Under the pieces are notes generated by a model. It had not been told where the DNA came from. It did not search any database and was given only the letters and a program-made list of their open reading frames with translations. Source: Nitrososphaerota archaeon (lineage in GTDB: Archaea; Thermoproteota; Nitrososphaeria; Nitrososphaerales; UBA183). Taken from it: a stretch of 64,000 nt of DNA. The stretch spans positions 24,476 to 88,475 of the forward strand of contig DAHXUN010000001.1 of assembly GCA_027386095.1 (NCBI GenBank), given 5' to 3'. Both the position numbers and the translations under genes were made by a program. Positions 1 to 7,052 of this stretch are shown one piece after another; the first letter of the stretch is position 1; each line of letters starts with the position of its first letter.

Positions 1-629
1 CTGCGGCCGACCCCTATCCTCATTGTCGGATGTGAACTGGGACTGATATCGAGCAGCCCCAAGAACCCGAGCGGCATGGTCCCGCTCTTGATCCAATTGG
101 CGACTGCTTGTGAAGAGTATCCCTCGGAAGCCGCCGCTCTGAGGAGCGCCTGTCTTCTTGTTTGAGCCCTTTCCTTCAGAAGCTCCCCGGACACCCTCCA
201 CAGGAACCGGTCGGCGGCTGGGATTGCCTCTAGCCGATCAATCAGGTCTATCTGACTGATCGAATGGCCCACCGACGAGATCCTGGTCGCTATGGGAACC
301 GCTTCGTGCACCCTCAACTCTTCGGCTGTGGTTACCGTCAATCTCCCTCCTCTGAGGACGAAGAACGGGTGGTCCGGGGTGGTGGCTATCCTTCTGCCAT
401 CCTCCATCTCTACAGCTAGCAGCTTTTGGTTGTTCGGCTTCTTTATCAGATTGGCTACCCTGCTGTACTTCGCCTTGTAGTCAGGCCCCAGCCCTGCGAC
501 AGACACGTCCGGCGGACAGGCGATGACTCCTGTCTTGTCTCCTGCGAGGCCATCTATGAAATCACCGATTCTGACGAACCGCTCGGTACCGCCTTGCTTC
601 ACAAGGACGGGTGACTCCCCGGGGAGGCA
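1..629 (-). other. Intein (N-terminal half) inside polB motif B
   Basis: After the extein residues WLGVT the frame continues with a Cys and a classic intein block A (CLPGESPVLV). About 80 residues later comes a block B motif (RIATTPDHPFFV, the TxxH signature). Without the insert the polymerase would be expected to continue as an FGY-type motif B. The rest includes a helical, HTH-like stretch (EGYSSQAVANWIKSGTMPLG). A LAGLIDADG endonuclease and the C-terminal splice block would lie outside the window. The splice cysteine codon is at 629-627. Insertion at the active-site motif B of PolB is a known intein habit in archaea. Confidence 0.9.
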
Positions 630-2024
630 GGTCACCCCCAGCCATTTTAGGGCTGCCTGCCTGGCGTCGTAGCGTGCTCGGAGCGCCTCGTCGGCTGCCT
701 TCCCTTTGATCTCCTTGTAGGAGAGCCTCTTCTCCACTATGATTCTGATGGAGCGGGGGACCATCCCCTCTCGCCGACATATATTCCAACCGAGCTCGGG
801 GACGCGGTTCTCTGAGTCGGGGCAGCACGAGCACCTGACGGTCTCGGCAGAGATGTTCTTCCTGTACATGATGTTCGGGTAGAGGGCGGAGAAGTCCAGC
901 TCCCCGACCCCTTCGTACACCCCCACCCTCGGCTCGAAGACGAAGCCCCCTCGGTCCGCCGTCAGCAGCTCGTTCCTGTCCTTGAAGCGCTCCGCCAGGG
1001 TAGGCTTCCATGGAACCAGAAGGTCCGCTTTGAGTGCGTGGTAGAACTGGAGGCTGGAGAGGGCCTTGCCTATGCTCGCCCTGCTGGCTGTGTGGATGGG
1101 CATGCGGCAGACCCTGCTCAGCTCGAAGAGTACGTCGAGCCCTCCTTCGGAATAGGCGAACGAGGCGTTGACATCGATGTGCGCACGGCCACGGAGTCTC
1201 GTCGCCGAGGGCTTGTAGTGTATCTGCCCGTAGCTGAAATATGAAGTGCCCGGCTTCGACGGGAGCTTCAGGGGGGCGCCGTCCCTGTCGAGAGACAGCC
1301 TGACGCCGTTGGCCTCTGCACGCCTGACGAGGTAGGGGAAGAGGAACGTGTCCCCGTCGTCGGTCAGGATGACGTCCGGGTCGGCCTGGCGGACCGCCTC
1401 CGCCAGTTTGAGCAACTTCTCTGTCTCGCTCTGGCCTGCGATGGCCACTGGTTCGTCGTCGCACTCCAGTGTGAACGACTCTATCCGATCCGTGGGCTTC
1501 GGCAGCCTCCCCTCCTTAGCCACCTGCACGTCGAGTTTGGCTGTCCTCAGCGGAGGGGTGGCATAGTCGTAGGCCCAGGCGTCGTCCTCCAGGGTCCACC
1601 GCAGCCTCCCCCCATCGCTCATCACCTCGCAGAAGGCGAGGGGGAAGAGGTCGTTCTCGTAGAGGTAGCCCTGGTCCGGCGGGACGTCGGCGTTGTAGAT
1701 CCGGAACGTCCCGAAAGGGCCCAGTCTCTCTATCCGTTCGGCCACACGCCTGGCACTCCTGGCGTCGGCGAGTTTCGCTTCGAGCACGTCGGACCACTCG
1801 TGGCTGGTCACCGTTTCGCGCTTCCTGACCACCCTGGTCCACAGGAACTCGTCATGGAGTGTGTGGACAGGAACCGCGAAGTCTGACGCGGCGTTCGACC
1901 CTACGAACAGGGATGGTGACCAGCGGTCTGTCAGCCTCACCGCCCTGCCGTCCTCTGTCTTCAGCCAGACGACCATCTCCCCGGGGCCGCCCGGGTAGAT
2001 GTCAAATATCCAGCCGCGAGTCAT
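1..2024 (-). CDS. polB: Family B DNA polymerase, N-terminal part, interrupted by an intein (runs off window)
   Basis: An open frame runs without a stop from ATG at 2024 to the window edge. The 465-residue N-extein carries polymerase motif A (DFSALYPNIM, about residues 377-386). After it comes a Cys-rich palm insert (CSCCPDSENRVPELGW) typical of archaeal family B enzymes, then the start of motif B (YDARQAALKWLGVT), where intein sequence begins. The exonuclease region looks degenerate: where an FDIE-type Exo I is expected I see FTLE, and the Exo II-like segment DPDVILTDDGDTFLFPYL lacks the usual Asn and Asp. This suggests a non-proofreading paralogue, perhaps like archaeal PolB2, but with the motif A aspartate kept. 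Motif C lies beyond the window. The start overlaps the upstream small gene by 23 nt, so it is the last visible gene of a four-gene operon. Confidence 0.9.
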   Translation of the reverse strand, partial: MTRGWIFDIYPGGPGEMVVWLKTEDGRAVRLTDRWSPSLFVGSNAASDFAVPVHTLHDEFLWTRVVRKRETVTSHEWSDVLEAKLADARSARRVAERIERLGPFGTFRIYNADVPPDQGYLYENDLFPLAFCEVMSDGGRLRWTLEDDAWAYDYATPPLRTAKLDVQVAKEGRLPKPTDRIESFTLECDDEPVAIAGQSETEKLLKLAEAVRQADPDVILTDDGDTFLFPYLVRRAEANGVRLSLDRDGAPLKLPSKPGTSYFSYGQIHYKPSATRLRGRAHIDVNASFAYSEGGLDVLFELSRVCRMPIHTASRASIGKALSSLQFYHALKADLLVPWKPTLAERFKDRNELLTADRGGFVFEPRVGVYEGVGELDFSALYPNIMYRKNISAETVRCSCCPDSENRVPELGWNICRREGMVPRSIRIIVEKRLSYKEIKGKAADEALRARYDARQAALKWLGVTCLPGESPVLVKQGGTERFVRIGDFIDGLAGDKTGVIACPPDVSVAGLGPDYKAKYSRVANLIKKPNNQKLLAVEMEDGRRIATTPDHPFFVLRGGRLTVTTAEELRVHEAVPIATRISSVGHSISQIDLIDRLEAIPAADRFLWRVSGELLKERAQTRRQALLRAAASEGYSSQAVANWIKSGTMPLGFLGLLDISPSSHPTMRIGVGR

Positions 2025-2262
2025 TCCCTGCCCTCGCCTTCGCCAACCCCGCCAGCCTTGCGATGGCATTGTGCTGTACGAGCAGGAGGCACATGATGAG
2101 TGCCTCGTCGGGGAAGACAGGGTCCCCGGCGCACATCGCTGAGGAGTATTCGTGGCACTTCTGGACCATACGTGCGAAGCGCGCCCTGTCTTCATCTGGC
2201 AGGGCATTCGCGAAGCTGCGCCAGCTGTCGAGCGCCTCGACGGCTTCGCCTGAGAGGGTCAT
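2002..2262 (-). CDS. Small helical protein, operon partner of polB (copy 2)
   Basis: An 86-residue predicted all-helical protein. It shares the pattern WRxFxxALPxxDRxxF and a later helix rich in M/L/H with the protein encoded just upstream (2259-2525), so the two are tandem paralogues. Its start overlaps that gene by 4 nt (ATGA type) and its end overlaps polB by 23 nt, implying translational coupling. No catalytic motif is visible. From its position it may be an accessory or bridging factor for the polymerase; this is inference. Confidence 0.8.
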   Translation of the reverse strand: MTLSGEAVEALDSWRSFANALPDEDRARFARMVQKCHEYSSAMCAGDPVFPDEALIMCLLLVQHNAIARLAGLAKARAGNDSRLDI

Positions 2263-2525
2263 CTCTTCGCATCTCCTCGGCCCGCATTCGACGCCTCGAT
2301 GGACCGCTCGATGAGCCTGTAGTGATTGAATATCATCGCCATGGCCATGCCTTCGAACCTAGACGACCTGGTAGCAGCGGAGGAGGCGGAAGCGTAGAGC
2401 CTCGCCGAGCACAGCAAGTCATCAAAGGGTTCCCTGTCCCTCTTTGGGAGGGCCTTCCTGAAGGCCCTCCAACCGGCTGCCTCTTGGGCCTCGGCCACCC
2501 GGAACGAGGGGACGGTTCGACCCAT
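2259..2525 (-). CDS. Small helical protein, operon partner of polB (copy 1)
   Basis: An 88-residue protein paralogous to the next gene in the operon: GWRAFRKALPKRDREPFDD aligns with SWRSFANALPDEDRARFAR. The rest is helical with an Ala/Ser/Met-rich second half. Its ATG overlaps the stop of the RadA-like gene by one base and its end overlaps the next start by 4 nt. I do not recognise a named family. Duplication and tight coupling point to a small complex with the polymerase and RadA-like protein. Confidence 0.8.
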   Translation of the reverse strand: MGRTVPSFRVAEAQEAAGWRAFRKALPKRDREPFDDLLCSARLYASASSAATRSSRFEGMAMAMIFNHYRLIERSIEASNAGRGDAKR

Positions 2526-3406
2526 CAGCGCCGAACCCCGACTCTAGCGGCCTTCAGCAGGAGGTTAGGTTTGAAGGTGGCGACGTAGGGGGCCAGGTCG
2601 CTTCGGCCGAGGCGCTCTGCCCTGACGCAGTCCCTGCGGTGTGAAAGAGAGATCGCTGTGTCGGCCCATGACACGACAAGCCCGTCGTACTTGTTGGGCG
2701 ATGGCAGGGTCGCGATGACGAGAGAGCGCTCCTTCAGCTCCTCGATGCCTTCATAGACGGCGCCCAGGACGCGCCTCGCCTCCCGCTCGTCCAGCTCCGG
2801 CTCGTTGAAAGTGCCGAGGACGTCGGAGATTATCACCAGCCTCGCCCCGTAGTCCTCTGCGGCTCGTGCCAGGCGCTCTGAAACCAGCTCGGCCAACTGA
2901 TAGAGCGTGAAGGCGCGGCAGGAAGCGACCCGCCTCATCGCGGCGCGGGGCCCGACGCCTCGCTGCCTGGCGAAGGATGAGAAGAGGTATGGGTCGGAGC
3001 GGTTGCCCCCGTCTATGAACACGACCGCAGAGTCGAGGCCGCCCGATTCGACCGGGAGCTGAGCCCTGAACGCTGCTAGCTCTGCGACAGTCGAAGCGTA
3101 ATCTCCGCTGAACAACACCAGCCGCCTTTCCGACAGGGGCCTCAGGAGCGAATCCAGCGGAGGGAACCCGAGCGTGAAATGCGGAATCGAAGAGGCGCGC
3201 TGGAACAGCGCCTCCGGCCTTGGCGGGGATATGGGCCCCGGGACGTCTAACGGGCAGCCGCGATCGACGCATGAGCTGGCGGGGAGGTGCGCGTCGAAGG
3301 GCGGAGCTCGGCTGAGCTTCAGGATGCAGTCGCAGCAGGAACAGTGGTAAACAGATATTTTCTTCCCTTCGACCGTCTGCTCATAGAGGTAACGCAACCG
3401 TTCCAT
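2525..3406 (-). CDS. RecA/RadA-like protein with degenerate Walker A and N-terminal Cys cluster
   Basis: A 293-residue protein, first gene of the polB operon. Residues 20-50 hold a Cys-rich segment (HCSCCDC, later SSCVDRGC) that may bind zinc. LGFPPLDSLLRPL then matches the RecA/RadA lead-in to the P-loop, but the P-loop position reads FSGDYASTVAEL with no GKT/S, so ATP binding is probably lost. A Walker B-like strand remains (ARLVIISD). It resembles inactivated RecA-family paralogues of archaea (the aRadC type). The role is likely structural: placing the polymerase on RecA-type filaments or on damaged DNA. Function is inferred from fold and context. Confidence 0.8.
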   Translation of the reverse strand: MERLRYLYEQTVEGKKISVYHCSCCDCILKLSRAPPFDAHLPASSCVDRGCPLDVPGPISPPRPEALFQRASSIPHFTLGFPPLDSLLRPLSERRLVLFSGDYASTVAELAAFRAQLPVESGGLDSAVVFIDGGNRSDPYLFSSFARQRGVGPRAAMRRVASCRAFTLYQLAELVSERLARAAEDYGARLVIISDVLGTFNEPELDEREARRVLGAVYEGIEELKERSLVIATLPSPNKYDGLVVSWADTAISLSHRRDCVRAERLGRSDLAPYVATFKPNLLLKAARVGVRR

Positions 3407-3537
3407 TGTGCGATTGCTCGCCGCGGTCTGAATTTAACGTGGGATTCTCAGGCGACCCTTTTCGAACAGAGGGTGGAGCGAAAGTGCTTCCATCGGTTCA
3501 ATGTTCTTAAAGCGAAGGTTAGGCTCGCCCTGACGGC

Positions 3538-3622
3538 GCGGGGGTCGCCCAGCCTGGTCAACGGCGTGAGGCTCAGGACCTCATCCCTTAGGGGTTCGAG
3601 GGTTCGAATCCCTCCCCCCGCA
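3538..3622 (+). tRNA. tRNA-Leu (anticodon CAG)
   Basis: The acceptor stem GCGGGGG pairs with CCCCCGC, discriminator A. The anticodon stem TGAGG/CCTCA encloses the loop CTCAGGA (anticodon CAG). A long class II variable arm follows (TCCCTTAGGGG region), then the T arm GAGGGTTCGAATCCCTC. Length is about 85 nt, no intron, and CCA is not encoded (CACT follows). A TATA-like TTCTTAAA lies about 33 nt upstream near 3504. Confidence 0.95.
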
Positions 3623-3720
3623 CTCAGGCACCCCATGGGTGCGAAACCGAAGTCGATTTGTGCGGTCCCCGCAGCTGGGGCCTTCGCTTGGTCCCGACCC
3701 TGGTGGAACCCTGTGAAAGA

Positions 3721-3760
3721 AGCCGCAGACGCCTGCACGTCGGTTGCAGGCTGTAAGCGG
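3721..3760 (+). other. Strong hairpin between tRNA-Leu and the next gene
   Basis: GCCTGCA (3731-3737) pairs perfectly with TGCAGGC (3745-3751) around a 7-nt loop. Flanking CCGC (near 3724) and GCGG (near 3757) can extend the stem. It could be a structured RNA, a 3' processing signal of the tRNA transcript or the leader of the gene at 3801. Confidence 0.4.
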
Positions 3761-3800
3761 TAGACATGAGAGACGCGAGGGCAGCCGATGAGTCGGCAAT

Positions 3801-4557
3801 GTGGGCGTGCTTCTGGCGCTGGCGTCGTACTTCCTAGTTGTGGCTTCGATATCTCGCAGAGTTCCCTATCAGCCGTCTCCGCCGGTGTACGTCTTCCTTG
3901 GCCTCTATGCGCTGACGTGGATAACTCTCGCAAGGGAAGTAGGGTCCGGTTTCCTGAAGCCCGGACATGAAGCTCCAGACAGGGGAGAGATTGCTTTCGT
4001 GGCCCTCGGGGTTTGGTTCATGTCGGCGTTCTTACTGATAGGCATTGTGGGTTCCAAGCTGTTTCCTTGGCCAGTAACAGCGGCGTTGTACATCCCCCTT
4101 GCGGCATCGGTGGCATGGTTCCTCAAAGAGCACGTCGGGTTGACAGATAATGCATCGACAAGGCGGACTTCGTGATGGGGGCCGTAGCCGTGTTCATCCT
4201 ATTCGACTTGGAGCTGGAACTCGCCAAAGACCCGGGAGGGTGCTCGCGTACGCTGCCGCCGTACTAGCTCTCCTCGTCGTCGTCAGAGCGCGACTGAAAC
4301 GCAGGGGGATGAGTGTCGAAGAATATGCCCTCGTCAAAGGGCTGCAGCCGGCTTGGATGGACGGACGGCAGCCCCTGCGGCTGGGGCGCCGTGTGAGCCT
4401 GCGGGTCGACCTTCTCGGCTTGGGCCTGCCTGCACTGGGTGAAGGGCAGGGCCGGGGCCGCGATCCCCTCCTGGAGCATGCGGTCGAACCAGCGCTGGCG
4501 ACGACCGCCTGCCGGCATGGGGCCGGCCACCGGTGGTCAGAGCTGCTTCTGACGTGA
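3801..4557 (+). pseudogene. Multi-pass membrane protein broken by two frameshifts
   Basis: The first 124 residues (GTG 3801 to stop at 4175) form about four hydrophobic helices. Similar coding continues in other frames past the stop: the frame of 4175 reads MGAVAVFILFDLELELAKDP, then the frame of 4150 reads GRVLAYAAAVLALLVVVRAR followed by a soluble tail (MSVEEYALVKGLQPAWMDGR). The simplest reading is one membrane protein split by indels near 4160 and 4235. Alternatively the 124-residue protein is complete. The family is unrecognised. Sequencing error cannot be excluded. Confidence 0.5.
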
Positions 4558-4565
4558 CCACAACA

Positions 4566-4576
4566 ACGTATATGGG
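4566..4576 (+). promoter_or_regulatory. TATA-like box before glycosyltransferase gene
   Basis: CGTATATGGGG lies about 30-35 nt before the TTG start at 4601, the spacing of an archaeal TATA box serving a nearly leaderless mRNA. Confidence 0.45.
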
Positions 4577-4600
4577 GACGCTGAGAGTTTTAGCGGCCCG

Positions 4601-5353
4601 TTGCAGCCCACAGAGGAAACTGCTGACCTCGCGGTCTTCGTGTGCACCAGGAACTCGGCTGAGACTCTGGACGCGTGCCTTCGGAGCATCTCTCGAAGCG
4701 CGCACAGGGCCAAGATAACGGTGATCGACCAAAACAGCTCCGACAGCTCCGTCGAGATAGCGAAGCGGCTAGGTGCAGAGGTTGTTTCCCAAAGCGTGGG
4801 GCTCGGCTATGCCCGGCAGCTTGCGTTCGACCTGTGCAAGACCAAGTACCTCGCATTCGTGGATAGCGACGAGGAGATCGTGCAGCCGCGGTTCTTCGAC
4901 TTTGCGATCGGAGCCCTGGGCCGTCCGACGGTCGGGGCCGTGGTCGGCATGTCGGTCGGCCACCGGTTCGCCTATGGCCTCCCCATGGGACTGTTGGTGC
5001 TCCGCACCGAGGACTTCCAAGGAAGGGTGATCCCTTCGTCCATCAACGCCCGTGAAGAGTTCTACGTAAGGAGAAGGCTCCGGATGAGTGGTCTGTCGTC
5101 GGTCTTCGTTTCAGACGCCATGATCCACAGGTCGCGGTATAGAAGATACAAACCGGAGTGGGAGGGGGCGAACACCCGTGTCGCCGCGGGGGTAGATGCC
5201 TGCCAGCTCGTCTTTACCGCGCAGGTCGTCCTGTTGCAGAGCCTCAACAGCCGAAGCCCGAAGAACATCGCCTACGCTCCCTTGTTCTATCTGAAGTTCT
5301 TGAGGGGGTTCGTCCAACCAGAGAGGTGGCGGGTCCTGAAGCAGGCGAACTGA
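4601..5353 (+). CDS. Family 2 glycosyltransferase
   Basis: A 250-residue GT-A enzyme starting at TTG. The N-terminal Rossmann-like strand (LAVFVCTRNSAETLDACLRSI) and the strand ITVIDQNSSDSS are typical GT2. LAFVDSDEEIVQPRFFD supplies the DxD nucleotide-sugar/metal site at about residues 89-92. No membrane helix is evident, so it is probably cytosolic or membrane-associated, transferring sugars to a lipid or protein acceptor. The acceptor is unknown. Other polysaccharide genes lie on the opposite strand from 7 to 12 kb. Confidence 0.85.
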   Translation: MQPTEETADLAVFVCTRNSAETLDACLRSISRSAHRAKITVIDQNSSDSSVEIAKRLGAEVVSQSVGLGYARQLAFDLCKTKYLAFVDSDEEIVQPRFFDFAIGALGRPTVGAVVGMSVGHRFAYGLPMGLLVLRTEDFQGRVIPSSINAREEFYVRRRLRMSGLSSVFVSDAMIHRSRYRRYKPEWEGANTRVAAGVDACQLVFTAQVVLLQSLNSRSPKNIAYAPLFYLKFLRGFVQPERWRVLKQAN

Positions 5354-5575
5354 TGGAATCCGCCCAGCGTGGCCCGCCTGCGTCTCTTTCGAGCTCATGG
5401 TCGACGCACTGGGCAGGTTGTCATTGCGGAGAGCCGCAGCCTAGGCCAGACGCTGCGCTTCTTCCCCTGCGCCGGCGAACGTCATCGCGGCACCGTGCGA
5501 GCCCTGCCGGACCTCGTGGGAGATGGCCGGCGCCCAGACCCTGCCCCTTGCAAGGGACGCTGCTCCTGTAGGCGC

Positions 5576-5812
5576 CTAGTTGGGGAGGCATACCCGGTAG
5601 AGCCTCGGCCACTCCCTGATGATCTTCTTGATGTCGTAGTCGCAGAGCTCCACAATCCCCGGATTGGGGTCGGTGGTAGGCGCTGTCTTGCAGCCTACGT
5701 AGACCGAAGAGAGGAACACGAAGAACGCTCTCTTCTTCGTGGTGACCGACAGCATCAACCCGTCCCCATCCAGGAGTACCTTGAACATCGTCCTTTCGTT
5801 TATGAGCTTCAT
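5576..5812 (-). CDS. Hypothetical protein, 78 residues
   Basis: A small protein with mixed strands (MFKVLLDGDGLMLSVTTKKRAFFVFLSSVYVG) and a basic C-terminus (IKKIIREWPRLYRVCLPN). No family is recognised. Codon use looks like its neighbours. It lies 48 nt downstream of the reductase-methyltransferase fusion on the same strand and may be co-transcribed with it. Confidence 0.5.
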   Translation of the reverse strand: MKLINERTMFKVLLDGDGLMLSVTTKKRAFFVFLSSVYVGCKTAPTTDPNPGIVELCDYDIKKIIREWPRLYRVCLPN

Positions 5813-5860
5813 GCGGGCGCCCGCCCCCGCGACCGCCTGATCGCACGCCCGGGCACGGGG

Positions 5861-7024
5861 TCATCCAACCCTACTGTACACTCCGAGGAAGTGATCTCCG
5901 AGCTGGCACCATGGGCTCCTCGACTGAAGGGAGACGTCCACGGCTTTGAAGGACCGGAGGAGCCGTCCCCGCGGTAGATAGCGGACAAGATTCGATGGAG
6001 GGAGCAGTATGCACACTCCTCTGACCGACTCCAGTTCGAAGCGCCCTTGAATCTGCCGGGTCAGCTCCCCCACTGAGAATGCGTTGGTGGTCACGCAGAA
6101 CCTCGACTTCCCTACAGGGACAGGGTTCCTGAGCCTGGCCACGACCATCGAGGGCCGCATCCTCATCGAATACCCGATGATTTCATAGAGGCAGAACCTG
6201 TTCCAGACGCCCAGCACGAGTTTCCCCTCCGGCCGGATCAAGTCGTGGAGGTTGGCCATCATCTCTCCAAGGCGTGGCTCCGTGTTGACGGCGCCATAGG
6301 TCGAATAGGCCCCGTCAGCCCTAGCGCACCCAGCCCTGGCCAGACCCTCCTTGAGCTGGTATGCCCTGCAGTGGACAGGGACGACGTTCTCCTCGAGCCC
6401 CCTCGCCCTGGCTTTTTTCATCAGCACCTCGAGCATCTTCTGCGAGATGTCTGTCGCCACGACCTTGATGCCCTTGCTCGCCAGCCGGAGGGTCTCCGTC
6501 CCTGTCCCGCACCCTACCTCGACCACCGTGTCCCCTCGCTTGAAGAGGGTGGTCATCAGGTCCACAGACCTGTCTCTGAGCCACACGTTCATCGGGTTGC
6601 CTAGGATGTGATGGTCGTAGGTCAGCGCGACCCCGTCGAAGGCCGCCTCCAGGTCCGAATAGACCAGTTCCGCGTAGTTCTCCTTCGTCATCGAGAGGAG
6701 GCTGATTTGAAAGAAGTCCACCGTCCCCCAGTATCTCTTCCTCACCTCTGCTCCGCCATACTTCCTGGTGAACGCCGCAAGGACTGGATCCGTGAGGCCG
6801 CTAGCCCTCCGCTGCTCCGCCACTCCTTCCCACCTCGCCTCCCCCGCGTAGACGCCCACCCTCGGGTTCCCCTTGAGATTGGCTACCCAGTCCTGATGTC
6901 CTCCCCTTTCCGGAAAGACGACCAGCTTCCCGTCGTACATCACGTACCGGACTAGGACTGAGTGCAGGCGGCCGGTCCTCCTCCCGAGCGTTTCGAGGCG
7001 CACATACTGGCCGGCTGGACCCAA
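5861..7024 (-). CDS. Fusion: F420/flavin split-barrel (DUF385-type) domain + SAM methyltransferase
   Basis: 387 residues in two parts. Residues 1 to about 115 look like the deazaflavin-dependent nitroreductase/DUF385 split barrel (RLETLGRRTGRLHSVLVRYV, then GGHQDWVANLKGNPRVGVY, the usual GG.P.W..NL.ANP core). Residues 120-387 form a class I methyltransferase: motif I VVEVGCGTGTETL, the acidic VVATDIS, and a post-motif (IRPEGKLVLGVW). A single polypeptide joining F420-type redox chemistry with methyl transfer suggests two steps on one substrate; the substrate is unknown. The frame is clean across the join, so assembly error is unlikely. Confidence 0.8.
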   Translation of the reverse strand: MGPAGQYVRLETLGRRTGRLHSVLVRYVMYDGKLVVFPERGGHQDWVANLKGNPRVGVYAGEARWEGVAEQRRASGLTDPVLAAFTRKYGGAEVRKRYWGTVDFFQISLLSMTKENYAELVYSDLEAAFDGVALTYDHHILGNPMNVWLRDRSVDLMTTLFKRGDTVVEVGCGTGTETLRLASKGIKVVATDISQKMLEVLMKKARARGLEENVVPVHCRAYQLKEGLARAGCARADGAYSTYGAVNTEPRLGEMMANLHDLIRPEGKLVLGVWNRFCLYEIIGYSMRMRPSMVVARLRNPVPVGKSRFCVTTNAFSVGELTRQIQGRFELESVRGVCILLPPSNLVRYLPRGRLLRSFKAVDVSLQSRSPWCQLGDHFLGVYSRVG

Positions 7025-7052
7025 TCCGAGCGCGAAAATGGGGTAAAGAGAG

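Noticed and set aside
562..1464. 300-residue open frame on the minus strand
   Set aside because: An Arg/Pro/Gly-rich shadow of the polymerase gene, which is open in another frame across the same bases with clear motifs.
4264..4530. 88-residue minus-strand frame
   Set aside because: Overlaps the third piece of the plus-strand membrane protein, which has better membrane-protein character; the frame has no recognisable motif.
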